From: Caldiserica bacterium UBA4822
GTDB lineage: Bacteria > Caldisericota > Caldisericia > Cryosericales > Cryosericaceae
NCBI GenBank assembly: GCA_002402295.1
Contig: DHFO01000059.1
Location: forward strand, 1 to 21,688
Reading direction: 5' to 3'
DNA: 21,688 nucleotides
The position numbers were made by a program, and so were the translations under genes. Below, piece after piece: positions 1 to 7,884 of this stretch. Numbering within the stretch: the stretch's first letter is position 1; every line of letters starts with the position of its first letter. The notes beneath the pieces were generated by a model. It did no database searches, was not told the origin of the DNA, and saw only the letters and a list, made by a program, of their open reading frames with translations.

Positions 1-1381
1 AACCGGCGGTGATGACAATCTTGTCACAGGAGCAGGCGAGCCCGGATGCGCGGGAAGCGATGCTTGCCGTGTGAAGAATATCGTCGACACTTGCAAACTG
101 TCTGGCGAGCACGGGAATGACGCCATAGTACAGTGCAAGACGGCGCTGAACGGCATCGCTGGGTGTCAGGGCAAGGATTGGCATTCCCGGGCGGTAGCGC
201 GAAATCATGGTCGCAGTCCTGCCGGATTCAGTTGCACAGACGATGAGTCGGGCGCCGACCGAGTGCGCAGTGCGCACGGCGGCGTACGCGATCGCGTCCG
301 CGGTGTCAGAGGCGGACTCGGCGGGCTGCGCCTGCATGGCTGCCTCGTAGAGGTCGCTGCTCTCTGTAGCGAAAATGACCCTCCTCATGGTGTCGACCGC
401 TTCGAGGGGGAATCTTCCGGCAGCGGTCTCATTGCTCAGCATCACGGCATCGGTCCCGTCAAAAATCGCATTTGCAACGTCGGTGACCTCTGCTCGTGTC
501 GGAGACGGATTGTCCACCATCGAGTTCAGCATCTGGGTAGCCGTAATGACGGGTTTTCCCTTCTGATTGCAGAGCGCGATAAGTCGTTTCTGGATCAGCG
601 GCACCTGTTCGATCGGCAACTCGACGCCCAGATCTCCTCGCGCCACCATGATGCCGTTGGCTGCGTCTAGGATTTCTTCGATGTTCTGCACCGCCTGCCA
701 CTTCTCTATCTTGACAATAATCGGGATGTGAGCGCCATGGGCCTCCATGAGCGCTCGGACTTCGCGCACATCGTCGACCGTACGCACAAATGAGATGGCA
801 ACGTAATCGACGCCGGCGTGCATGCCTGTTACGAGGTCATGACGGTCCTTGTCAGTGATCGAGGGGATGTGCAGGTCTGACTCCGGAAAGTTGACTCCCT
901 TGTGGTCTGATACCATGCCGCCCTTGAGGACCTCGGTGACGACGGTGTCGCCCCGAACTTCGCGCGCTTGAAGACGTATAAGCCCATCATCAATAAAGAT
1001 GTGCTCGCCGGGGTGTACTTCGTCGGGAAGTGCAGGATAGTCCACCATCGCAACCGCCTCGCTTCCGTCTACCTGATGGGTTGTCAACTGGAACGACGCG
1101 CCGGTCTTGATCTCGACCGGGCCCCTGCTGAAAGTTCCGAGGCGTATCTTTGGGCCCTGAAGGTCCTGCAGAACAGCAAGTGGCAAGCCCTGTCCTGCTC
1201 GGACAGTGTGGACGGTTGCGATCTTCCTGAGGCGTTCCTCGTCCGTTCCGTGCGAAAAGTTGATGCGGAACACGTCGACGCCACGCTCTGCCAGCTCCTG
1301 GACCATTGCCTCCGAATCTGACGCCGGGCCGAGCGTGGCCACGATCTTGGTGCGCTTGGCTTGCTTCCTGTTGTCGTTCAT
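1..1381 (-). CDS. pyk: Pyruvate kinase, 3' end cut by the window edge
   Basis: Pyruvate kinase converts phosphoenolpyruvate and ADP to pyruvate and ATP in the cytoplasm, the last step of glycolysis. The frame read leftward from ATG at 1381 is open to base 1 and gives 460 residues. Visible family motifs are TKIVATLGPASD (residues 11-22), NFSHG (41-45), the active-site lysine stretch IIVKIEKWQAVQN, the metal/ADP region MVARGDLGVELP, and KPVITATQMLNSM with the catalytic threonine. The last residues, KIVITAG, match the strand that normally lies some 15-20 residues before the end of a 470-480 residue enzyme, so little is missing unless a C-terminal PEP-utiliser domain follows. GGGAGGGG lies six bases upstream of the ATG. 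The gene is downstream of hsp20 on the same strand but separated from it by a terminator, and has its own candidate promoter. Confidence 0.96.
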   Translation of the reverse strand, partial: MNDNRKQAKRTKIVATLGPASDSEAMVQELAERGVDVFRINFSHGTDEERLRKIATVHTVRAGQGLPLAVLQDLQGPKIRLGTFSRGPVEIKTGASFQLTTHQVDGSEAVAMVDYPALPDEVHPGEHIFIDDGLIRLQAREVRGDTVVTEVLKGGMVSDHKGVNFPESDLHIPSITDKDRHDLVTGMHAGVDYVAISFVRTVDDVREVRALMEAHGAHIPIIVKIEKWQAVQNIEEILDAANGIMVARGDLGVELPIEQVPLIQKRLIALCNQKGKPVITATQMLNSMVDNPSPTRAEVTDVANAIFDGTDAVMLSNETAAGRFPLEAVDTMRRVIFATESSDLYEAAMQAQPAESASDTADAIAYAAVRTAHSVGARLIVCATESGRTATMISRYRPGMPILALTPSDAVQRRLALYYGVIPVLARQFASVDDILHTASIASRASGLACSCDKIVITAG

Positions 1382-1425
1382 CTGCCCCTCCCGCATTGTG
1401 GGGAAACGTCTGGTACTTCTACCAC

Positions 1426-1453
1426 ATCATAGTACTCCTGGGAAGGGGGACAA
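1426..1453 (-). promoter_or_regulatory. Candidate promoter of pyruvate kinase
   Basis: On the minus strand TTGTCC (1448-1453) and TATGAT (1426-1431) are separated by 16 bases, four and five matches to the sigma-70 consensus. The -35 box sits directly behind the U-tract of the hsp20 terminator. This gives pyk transcription independent of hsp20. Assigned by eye only. Confidence 0.4.
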
Positions 1454-1454
1454 T

Positions 1455-1480
1455 AGAAAAGCCCCGGATTGCTCCGGGGC
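1455..1480 (-). terminator. Rho-independent terminator of hsp20
   Basis: A perfect 7-bp G/C stem, GCCCCGG (1461-1467) against CCGGGGC (1474-1480), with a six-base loop, is followed on the minus strand by TTTTCTATT. It lies 24 bases past the hsp20 stop codon, the expected place and orientation for an intrinsic terminator. Confidence 0.85.
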
Positions 1481-1504
1481 AGACGGAAACCACGTGGGAC
1501 GAGA

Positions 1505-1996
1505 TTACTTGATAGCAATCTCCTTCGCAGCAGCTTCGGGCAGAGCCTTCTTGGGAAGCTCCAGGGTGAGGACTCCGTTCTCGTGCAGAGCGTTGATGTG
1601 CTCGTCATCTACATTGGAGCCCAGCGGAATCTCACGATAGTAGCGTCCATAGTACCGTTCAGAGTAGTAGTTGCCAGCCTTCTTGCTGCCTTTCTCCGTC
1701 TCGCTCTTGGTCTCAGCTGTGACAGCCAACACATTGTCATGAACCTTCACATGGATGTCCTTCTTGTCCACTCCCGGCAGGTCCACTTTGACCGTGTACT
1801 TGGCGTCGTCCTCCTGTACCTCGATAGACGGCATCGAAAAGTCTCCCACCGGGGCTAGGGCCGAGGTCGCGGCGCTCTTGGCTGCAGGCAGGGCTGTGAA
1901 CCGACTGCGTGGTCCCCCAAAGAAACTCGTGAACAGGTTGTCCATCTGTTCCTCAACTCTCCTCAGTTCTTCAAACGGGTCATATCTCATTGCCAT
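1505..1996 (-). CDS. hsp20: Small heat-shock protein, Hsp20/alpha-crystallin family
   Basis: An ATP-independent holdase chaperone that binds unfolding proteins in the cytoplasm and forms large oligomers. The product is 163 residues, normal for the family. The N-terminal part (YDPFEELRRVEEQMDNLF) is the usual amphipathic arm. The alpha-crystallin domain spans roughly residues 45-150 and includes DLPGVDKKDI and the hallmark NGVLTLELPKK. The C-terminal IAI of KEIAIK is the I-x-I motif that docks between subunits. I chose ATG at 1996 because AGGAGG ends eight bases upstream; an in-frame ATG at 2023 lies upstream of that SD and is unlikely. A CIRCE operator and a TATAAT box lie upstream, so repression by HrcA and heat induction are expected. 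Divergent from the copper ATPase. Confidence 0.96.
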   Translation of the reverse strand: MAMRYDPFEELRRVEEQMDNLFTSFFGGPRSRFTALPAAKSAATSALAPVGDFSMPSIEVQEDDAKYTVKVDLPGVDKKDIHVKVHDNVLAVTAETKSETEKGSKKAGNYYSERYYGRYYREIPLGSNVDDEHINALHENGVLTLELPKKALPEAAAKEIAIK

Positions 1997-2065
1997 AGCA
2001 CACACCTCCTCGAATGTGAGCAATTTCCCTCAGAGCGTTTCCACTCGCCCTTTCAGGTTGTGCCT

Positions 2066-2095
2066 ATTATACACTTAGCACTCTGTCTGTGTGAC
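2066..2095 (-). promoter_or_regulatory. Promoter of hsp20
   Basis: A perfect TATAAT -10 box lies at 2066-2071 on the minus strand. The best -35 is GTCACA (2090-2095, four of six) at 18 bases. The CIRCE inverted repeat covers the spacer and -35, so bound HrcA would block RNA polymerase. Confidence 0.65.
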
Positions 2096-2101
2096 TGCCA
2101 A
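2075..2101. promoter_or_regulatory. CIRCE operator (HrcA-binding inverted repeat)
   Basis: On the plus strand TTAGCACTC (2075-2083) is an exact left half of the CIRCE consensus TTAGCACTC-N9-GAGTGCTAA. It is followed by exactly nine bases and then GACTGCCAA (2093-2101), which matches the right half at seven of nine positions. Spacing, sequence and location over the hsp20 promoter all agree with a HrcA operator. CIRCE is best known in front of groESL and dnaK operons and less often in front of hsp20. hrcA itself is not in the window. Confidence 0.82.
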
Positions 2102-2264
2102 AATGTGAATTGTACGTGAATCCGCCACGATACTGTTTTGGGGATCTGAGCGGTCCGTCTGACTGACGCTTGTAACCAGGTGGGCTGTGAAACAGGTTCG
2201 CATTGCAATACGCGCGCCCGTGTCTAGAATCGTCTGCAGAAGGCATGATCTGCAGGAGGCTAGC

Positions 2265-4355
2265 GTGGACCACTTGGAACAGGATGGCGACCCGTCACTG
2301 CGCGAAGGCGAAAGGATGGACATGCGAGAAGGGAAGCCGGACGGCGGCATGGACCAATCCATGCGCGCAATGAAGCATGAGCACGGGGGCATGGCACACG
2401 ACCACCACGGCAGCATGGTGCGTGACTTTCGCAGGAGATTTTGGGTGTGCCTGGCGGTTACGCTCCCGGTTCTTCTGCTGTCGCAGGCGGTACTTTCCTT
2501 TCTGCACCTCGAGAGGCTGCAGTTCGCCGGTTCAGACTGGGTATTGATGGGCCTCTCCGCGTTTGTGTACTGGTACGGAGGCACTCCGTTCCTCCGTGGC
2601 TCAGTTCAAGAATTGAGGGCGCGAAGGCCTGGCATGATGTCACTCATCGCGATGGCGATTAGCGTCGCGTTCTTCTACAGCGTGGCGGTCTCCTTGGGCT
2701 TGGCGGGCATGAGTTTCTACTGGGAGTTGGTGACACTCATAGACATCATGTTGCTTGGTCACTGGATAGAGATGTCATCGCTCATGGCAGCGTCGCGCGC
2801 GCTGGAAAGCCTTGCCAGTCTCTTGCCATCCACAGCTCACGTCTTCATGCCGGACGGGACGTTGATGGACCATCCAGTTGTCCACCTGCGGCTGGGAGAC
2901 CGGATATTGGTAAGACCCGGAGAGAAGATACCTGCTGATGGATCTGTGGAACAGGGACGTTCAGCCGTCAATGAGGCACTCCTGACGGGGGAGTCGAGGT
3001 CTGTGGTGAAAGCAGCGGGGGACAGCGTCATCGGTGGCTCAGTTAATGAGGATGGAGCATTGACCATCGTTGTGCAGAAGGTCGGCGAGGAGACCTATCT
3101 GGCGCAGGTCGTATCGCTGGTGAGGCAGGCGCAGGATGCCCGTTCCAAAACGCAGGACCTTGCGGATCGGGCTGCCATGTGGTTGACTATCGCAGCACTT
3201 GGCGCAGGTGTCTTGACAATGAGTGTGTGGCTGGCTCTGGGCCAAGGACTCGCGTTTGCCCTGGAGCGCAGCGTGACCGTCATGGTAACGGCATGTCCGC
3301 ATGCACTGGGTCTGGCAATTCCGCTCGTTATTGCGAGATCGACTGGCCTGCTGGCCCAGCGCGGACTTCTGTTGCGTGACAGGACGGCCTTCGAGTCTGC
3401 TCGCTCTGTCAATGCAGTGATCTTCGACAAGACAGGTACTCTGACAATCGGAATGCTGCACGTGGAAAATGTTGTCGCAGGTGAACAGTCTCAAACACCG
3501 GCTCAAGTGCTGCACCTCGCCGCCTCCGTTGAGATTCAATCGGAACACCCGATTGCTCGTGCCATCGTGGGCGCTGCGCGGCTACAGTCGCTCGATCTGG
3601 AGCAGGCAGAAGCCTTCGAGGCATTGCCTGGAACCGGCGCCAGGGCAGAGGTTGGGGGGCACATGGTGGCAGTGGTTCGTCCTGGATACCTGCGTGAGCA
3701 CGGGCTTCTGTGGCCCGCAGCGCTGAAGGGCCATGAAGCGGATAACCAGGGAAAAACCGTGGTAGTCGTGCTGGAGGACAATGTGGTGGCGGGAGTCATC
3801 CTGTTGTCCGACCTCGTACGTCCTGAGTCCCATGAGGCCATTGCTTCACTGCACGCAATGAACATCAAGACAGTCATGCTTACCGGTGATTCCAGGGCCT
3901 CGGCGTCTGCCATTGCAACCAATCTGGGACTGGACGAGGTAGTTGCTGAGGTAATGCCAGGCGACAAGGCGGCCAGGGTCCGTGACGTTCAGGACCAGGG
4001 GCTGGTGGTGGCCATGGTGGGTGATGGCATCAATGATGCACCCGCTCTTGCCCAGGCAGACGTCGGCGTTGCCATCGGTACTGGTACAGACATCGCGATT
4101 GAGGCGGCAGACGTCATCCTTGTGCGTGACGATCCGCGTGACGTCGTGACACTTATCCTTTTCGCCCGCAAGACCTATCGGAAGATGGTTCAGAACCTGG
4201 TCTGGGCATTGGCCTACAACGTCGTGGCAATTCCCCTGGCAGCAGGGGTTCTCGCGGGGGCAGGGTTCGTCATGAGTCCTGCTCTTGGGGCGGTTCTGAT
4301 GTCGCTGTCAACTGTCATCGTGGCGGCAAATGCCCAGTCTCTCAAAGGGTCATAA
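2265..4355 (+). CDS. copB: Copper-translocating P1B-type ATPase, CopB-like
   Basis: A membrane ATPase expected to export copper (CPH-type, P1B-3, often linked to Cu(II)). I chose GTG at 2265, giving 696 residues, because GCAGGAGG ends five bases upstream; an ATG at 2187 has no SD and ATG at 2316 only a weaker one. Residues about 17-50 are rich in Met and His (for example MKHEHGGMAHDHHGSM), a metal-binding tail instead of CxxC domains. Motifs in order are LTGES in the actuator domain, TACPHALGLAIP with the metal-site CPH at 344-346, DKTGTLT with the phosphorylated Asp388, SEHPIARAIV of the nucleotide domain, and GDGINDAPA from 586. About eight hydrophobic helices are visible. No chaperone or copper-sensing regulator is adjacent. 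Divergent from hsp20; the promoter was not resolved. Confidence 0.95.
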   Translation: MDHLEQDGDPSLREGERMDMREGKPDGGMDQSMRAMKHEHGGMAHDHHGSMVRDFRRRFWVCLAVTLPVLLLSQAVLSFLHLERLQFAGSDWVLMGLSAFVYWYGGTPFLRGSVQELRARRPGMMSLIAMAISVAFFYSVAVSLGLAGMSFYWELVTLIDIMLLGHWIEMSSLMAASRALESLASLLPSTAHVFMPDGTLMDHPVVHLRLGDRILVRPGEKIPADGSVEQGRSAVNEALLTGESRSVVKAAGDSVIGGSVNEDGALTIVVQKVGEETYLAQVVSLVRQAQDARSKTQDLADRAAMWLTIAALGAGVLTMSVWLALGQGLAFALERSVTVMVTACPHALGLAIPLVIARSTGLLAQRGLLLRDRTAFESARSVNAVIFDKTGTLTIGMLHVENVVAGEQSQTPAQVLHLAASVEIQSEHPIARAIVGAARLQSLDLEQAEAFEALPGTGARAEVGGHMVAVVRPGYLREHGLLWPAALKGHEADNQGKTVVVVLEDNVVAGVILLSDLVRPESHEAIASLHAMNIKTVMLTGDSRASASAIATNLGLDEVVAEVMPGDKAARVRDVQDQGLVVAMVGDGINDAPALAQADVGVAIGTGTDIAIEAADVILVRDDPRDVVTLILFARKTYRKMVQNLVWALAYNVVAIPLAAGVLAGAGFVMSPALGAVLMSLSTVIVAANAQSLKGS

Positions 4356-4454
4356 GGCTGGTGCCACAGGAAGGCAGTCCAAACGGCTCTGGGTCTGCAC
4401 GGGACGCCGCGAGGCCGTGCTCGTGCTGTGCCGATGTCGTGTGGAAGGCGAGAA
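4356..4454. other. Convergent intergenic gap with a weak hairpin
   Basis: Ninety-nine bases between the converging copper ATPase and membrane pyrophosphatase genes. GCACGG (4397-4402) can pair with CCGTGC (4415-4420) around a 12-base loop. No T-run follows on either strand, so it is only a possible, non-canonical transcription end for the two genes. Confidence 0.25.
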
Positions 4455-6425
4455 CTAGAACAAAGGCTTGATTCCTGCGATCAGCAGTGCCGCCATCCCG
4501 ATGAGTTTCATGAAGATAAGCAGGGCAGGTCCCGCCACGTCTTTGAGCGGGTCGCCCACGGTGTCGGCAGCTACTGCTGCCTGGTGTTCGAAGGATCCCT
4601 TGCGGCCGCTGTCCTCAATGAGCTTCTTGGCGTTGTCGAAGGCTGTGCCCGTGTTATTGAAGAATGGACCCAGCAGTGCAGAACCCAGCACGGCTCCGAT
4701 AAGAAGAGCCCCAAGAGCCCAATGACCAAAGACAAGGCCAACGATAATGGGAACGGCAATGCTGATAACTCCCGGAAGTATCATCTCCTTGAGTGCGTTG
4801 CGGGTCGAAATGTCAATGCAGGTCGCATAGTCAGGCAGTGTTTCCCCCTTGAGGATTCCCGGAATGGTCCGGAACTGCCGACGGACCTCATCAACCATGA
4901 GCACGGCTGTCTTGGCCGCAGAGCCGATCGTCAGTGAACTGATGAGGTAGGGGAGGCAGACGCCAAGCAGGATAAACGCTATGGAGTAGGGTTCCATGAC
5001 GTTCATGCTCTTGAGTCCAACGAGTGCAAAGTACGTAGAGAACAGGACAAACGAAGTTACCGTCCCTGAGGACATGGCGTACGCCTTGGTTGTTGCCTTC
5101 ATGGTGTTGCCCACCGAGTCTAGTTGAGACAGTGAATGGACTACCTGCTCGTGTGCTCCTGACATCTCTGCGATGCCTGATGCGTTGTCCGTGATTGGGC
5201 CAAAGGCATCCGCAGTCATGATGTACCCGATAAGCAGGTCAGTTCCAATGTTGACGGACACAATCGCGAGCAGTGATCCACCGGATATGAAGTATGCGGC
5301 CGCGACCGCAATCACAATCATGACAATAGACGCGAGCGGACTCTGGAGCCCGATAGAAAGGCCAGTGATCACATTGAGGGCAACACCCCGCTTGGAGGCC
5401 TCGGCGATCTGGTGGACAGGTTTGCCGGAAGAGCCTGCATAGTACCTCGTGATTACCGACGAAACCAGCGTCGTTGCTATGCCCAGACAGGTTCCGATGA
5501 ACAAGGCCATGTCATGAACCACCAAGTGGCTCACCAGGTAGGACCCGAGAACGGCCAGAGCGGTCGTCACCGCCATTCCGAAGTAGAAGGCAGTTTCGGG
5601 AGGCCTTCGGCTGAAGAGGCGGATGGACAGTACGCCGAGTATGGATGCAATGAGTCCCGAGGACTGGAGCAGCATGGGAAAGAAAAGTACCGACGGGCCA
5701 TACTTGGGCACCAGCGCGAGCGCGACTACCATGCCCGTAACAATATCATCGGAGAAGGTCTGGAATAAGTCAGAACCTCGTCCCGCACAGTCGCCCACAT
5801 TGTCGCCGACGAGGTCTGCCACAACTGCAGGATTCCGTGGGTCGTCTTCGGGAATGTTGGCCTCAACCTTGCCGACGAGGTCGGCACCAATATCAGCCGC
5901 CTTCGTATAGATGCCTCCTCCTATCTGAGCAAACAGAGCTGCAAAGCTGGCTCCGAATCCAAAGCCGACGAGGGGATTGGGGTCCTTGAACAGAAAGTAC
6001 AGGATGGATAGTACAACGAGGCTGAAGCCAGTGATCGAGAAACCCATGATGGAACCGCCAGCTACTGCCCGGTGGAATGCAGCACTCATGGACGTCGTAG
6101 CATCATCGGCGGTCTTGACGTTGGCGCGCGTGGAAGCGCTCATGCCCATATACGCGGTCATAAGTGACGTGAATACGCCGAGCACAAAAGTAATGGCAAT
6201 CCAGATGCCGAGCGTAAAGCCTAGTACAAGGGCCACAACAGGGGTAACAAGAAGGATGGAACGCAGTTGACGCGACAGGTAAGCTCGTACGCCGAGGCTA
6301 ATGTAGCTTCCAATTTCAGTCATTTTGGGCGTCGACACCCTGGCTGCCCTCAACTGGAGAAACGATATAAGCGCAGCCCCGATACACGTGAGACCGGCAA
6401 TAACCGGGATGATGAGCAATTTCAT
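4455..6425 (-). CDS. hppA: Membrane-bound ion-translocating pyrophosphatase, K+-independent type
   Basis: Hydrolyses cytoplasmic pyrophosphate and pumps H+ (possibly Na+) across the membrane. The product is 656 residues with about 16 hydrophobic helices. Key motifs are GGGIYTKAADIGADLVGKVE, the acidic pyrophosphate/Mg site EDDPRNPAVVADLVGDNVGD (about residues 190-212), and the C-terminal EHQAAVAADTVGDPLKD. At the potassium-dependence site the sequence reads GNTMKATTKAY, with Lys443 and Thr446 where K+-dependent enzymes have Ala and Gly. This is the signature of the K+-independent, normally H+-pumping subfamily. The following stretch AYAMSSGTVTSF departs from the usual GYAIGSA. ATG at 6425 is chosen because GGAGGA lies seven bases upstream; the longer in-frame start at 6527 would lie upstream of the promoter. 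The stop is TAG. Confidence 0.96.
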   Translation of the reverse strand: MKLLIIPVIAGLTCIGAALISFLQLRAARVSTPKMTEIGSYISLGVRAYLSRQLRSILLVTPVVALVLGFTLGIWIAITFVLGVFTSLMTAYMGMSASTRANVKTADDATTSMSAAFHRAVAGGSIMGFSITGFSLVVLSILYFLFKDPNPLVGFGFGASFAALFAQIGGGIYTKAADIGADLVGKVEANIPEDDPRNPAVVADLVGDNVGDCAGRGSDLFQTFSDDIVTGMVVALALVPKYGPSVLFFPMLLQSSGLIASILGVLSIRLFSRRPPETAFYFGMAVTTALAVLGSYLVSHLVVHDMALFIGTCLGIATTLVSSVITRYYAGSSGKPVHQIAEASKRGVALNVITGLSIGLQSPLASIVMIVIAVAAAYFISGGSLLAIVSVNIGTDLLIGYIMTADAFGPITDNASGIAEMSGAHEQVVHSLSQLDSVGNTMKATTKAYAMSSGTVTSFVLFSTYFALVGLKSMNVMEPYSIAFILLGVCLPYLISSLTIGSAAKTAVLMVDEVRRQFRTIPGILKGETLPDYATCIDISTRNALKEMILPGVISIAVPIIVGLVFGHWALGALLIGAVLGSALLGPFFNNTGTAFDNAKKLIEDSGRKGSFEHQAAVAADTVGDPLKDVAGPALLIFMKLIGMAALLIAGIKPLF

Positions 6426-6497
6426 TTCTGTTCCTCCACACGCTGGATCCAGCGGACATTCGACAAAAGCATCAGGCCTGAACATCAACAACGAACT

Positions 6498-6524
6498 ATT
6501 ATACAACAGCCCACAAGCTGTCAA
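6498..6524 (-). promoter_or_regulatory. Candidate promoter of hppA
   Basis: On the minus strand a perfect TTGACA (6519-6524) and a perfect TATAAT (6498-6503) are separated by only 15 bases, shorter than the optimal 17. It lies 73 bases upstream of the hppA start, between hppA and the ABC ATPase gene, so hppA can be transcribed separately from the transporter. Confidence 0.5.
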
Positions 6525-6575
6525 CACATACTCCGTGGTAGTCTGGGGACATGTGGGACAAACGTCACCCCAGGC

Positions 6576-7874
6576 CTACTGGAGCGTCACCTCGTCGGAA
6601 TCCTCATCAAAAGCGAGGAGATTGCCAAAGCGGGCCCAGTTGATGAGTGTTGCGAACGTGAACTCAGGGTTCTCGTTGGGGAGCAGTTGTGCAAGGCGTT
6701 CCTGCACCTCATCATCAAGCATAGTCGCATTCCTCGACGCCTGCACATCTGCATAGAGGGTCTTGAAGACATTCAGCGTCAGTATCTGCTGCTTCCAGAC
6801 GATCTTCTGTTCTTCCGTGTCCATGTTCGCAAACCGCTTGCCAAGTGGCGTCAGGATTGTGCGTTGCTTGGGAGTCTCGATGAATCCCAGCATTTCTGCA
6901 GCCTTGACGATGTTGATCAGTTCGCTGAATTCTTTTCCGAATTCATGTGCAAGGACGAATACATCACCTTGGCCACCGTGGCTGTCAAGGTACTCCACGA
7001 AGCTGACGACGTCGCTCGAGGATGCCGGCGGAAGAGGCTCGTATACCGGCTGAGACGGAGCGCTCACCACAGAAGGGGGAACGTCGGGCAGCTCGTTTGT
7101 CGTGATGATGTCGTGTAGATAGTCAACCATCGCAAGGAAGTCGGCCCCCCGGTAGTCCCGTGGCCGCGGGAGATTGTTTGGAACGACCGCTCTGATGCGG
7201 CCGGGGTTGGCGGAGAAGATGACAATGCGGTCCGCCATGTAGACGACCTCCTTGATATCGTGGCTGACCATAAGGATGGAGGCCGGCTGTCCTTCTGCCT
7301 CCTCCCAGATATCGACCACGTCTGCTCTCAGGGATTCGGCTGTCAGCGCGTCGATGGCGCTGAAAGGTTCATCCATGAACAGAAGTTCGGGCTGAACGGC
7401 TAATGCCCGTGCTATACCAACCCGTTGCTTCATTCCACCCGAGATTTCCCGGGGATATGCCTCCTCGAACCCTTCGAGGCCGACCATCTTGATGACTGAG
7501 TTAACGCGACGCCGCGCTTCGTTCTCAGGCAGGCGTTGAGCAGTCAGCACAGACTGTATGTTCTCGCTGACAGTCATCCACGGGAACAGCGCAAACATCT
7601 GGAACACCATCGCAACGCCCGGTGTGAGGCCTGTCATCTCCTTGCCGCGCGACAGGACCTTGCCCCTTGAGGGACGGATGAGACCGGCCAGAATCCGCAA
7701 GAACGTCGACTTGCCACATCCAGATGGTCCTATGATGCAGATGATTTCTCCCTTGCGTATGTCCATGCTGACGTCTTCAAGGACCGTCATCATGTTGCCA
7801 TTGGGCATCGGAAACAGGTGGGTGATGTGGTCGCTTGCAAGGAGAACGGGCTGCTGAGTGGTTATTTCTGCCAT
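6576..7874 (-). CDS. ABC transporter ATPase of the nitrate/sulfonate/taurine class, with C-terminal AAA-associated domain
   Basis: Energises the fused permease encoded just upstream. The 432-residue product has Walker A GPSGCGKST (49-57), Q-loop Gln92, signature ISGGMKQR (144-151), Walker B LLFMDEP (164-170) and switch His205, all intact and closest to SsuB/TauB/NrtD ATPases. About residues 285-425 form an extra domain resembling the AAA-associated C-terminal domain (Pfam PF09821) found on a subset of such ATPases. Its role is not established; a regulatory function is likely. ATG at 7874 has AAGGAG six bases upstream and lies ten bases past the permease stop, so the two genes are co-transcribed. 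An in-frame ATG at 7940 would overlap the permease gene. The transported anion cannot be told from the sequence, and no binding protein is nearby. The stop is TAG. Confidence 0.92.
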   Translation of the reverse strand: MAEITTQQPVLLASDHITHLFPMPNGNMMTVLEDVSMDIRKGEIICIIGPSGCGKSTFLRILAGLIRPSRGKVLSRGKEMTGLTPGVAMVFQMFALFPWMTVSENIQSVLTAQRLPENEARRRVNSVIKMVGLEGFEEAYPREISGGMKQRVGIARALAVQPELLFMDEPFSAIDALTAESLRADVVDIWEEAEGQPASILMVSHDIKEVVYMADRIVIFSANPGRIRAVVPNNLPRPRDYRGADFLAMVDYLHDIITTNELPDVPPSVVSAPSQPVYEPLPPASSSDVVSFVEYLDSHGGQGDVFVLAHEFGKEFSELINIVKAAEMLGFIETPKQRTILTPLGKRFANMDTEEQKIVWKQQILTLNVFKTLYADVQASRNATMLDDEVQERLAQLLPNENPEFTFATLINWARFGNLLAFDEDSDEVTLQ

Positions 7875-7884
7875 GAGTGCTCCT

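Noticed and set aside
71..670. A 199-codon plus-strand open frame and other plus-strand frames at the left end
   Set aside because: They lie antisense to pyruvate kinase, whose minus-strand frame has all family motifs. The plus-strand translations show no recognisable protein pattern.
2102..2264. A promoter or copper-responsive operator for the copper ATPase
   Set aside because: TTGTAC at 2110-2115 with TACTGT at 2131-2136 has a 15-base spacer and a poor -10. No CopY-type or other clear dyad was found, so no site is assigned.
6543..6573. CTGGGG/CCCCAG inverted repeat just past the ABC ATPase stop as a terminator
   Set aside because: The loop is about 19 bases and no U-tract follows on the minus strand, so I do not call it an intrinsic terminator.
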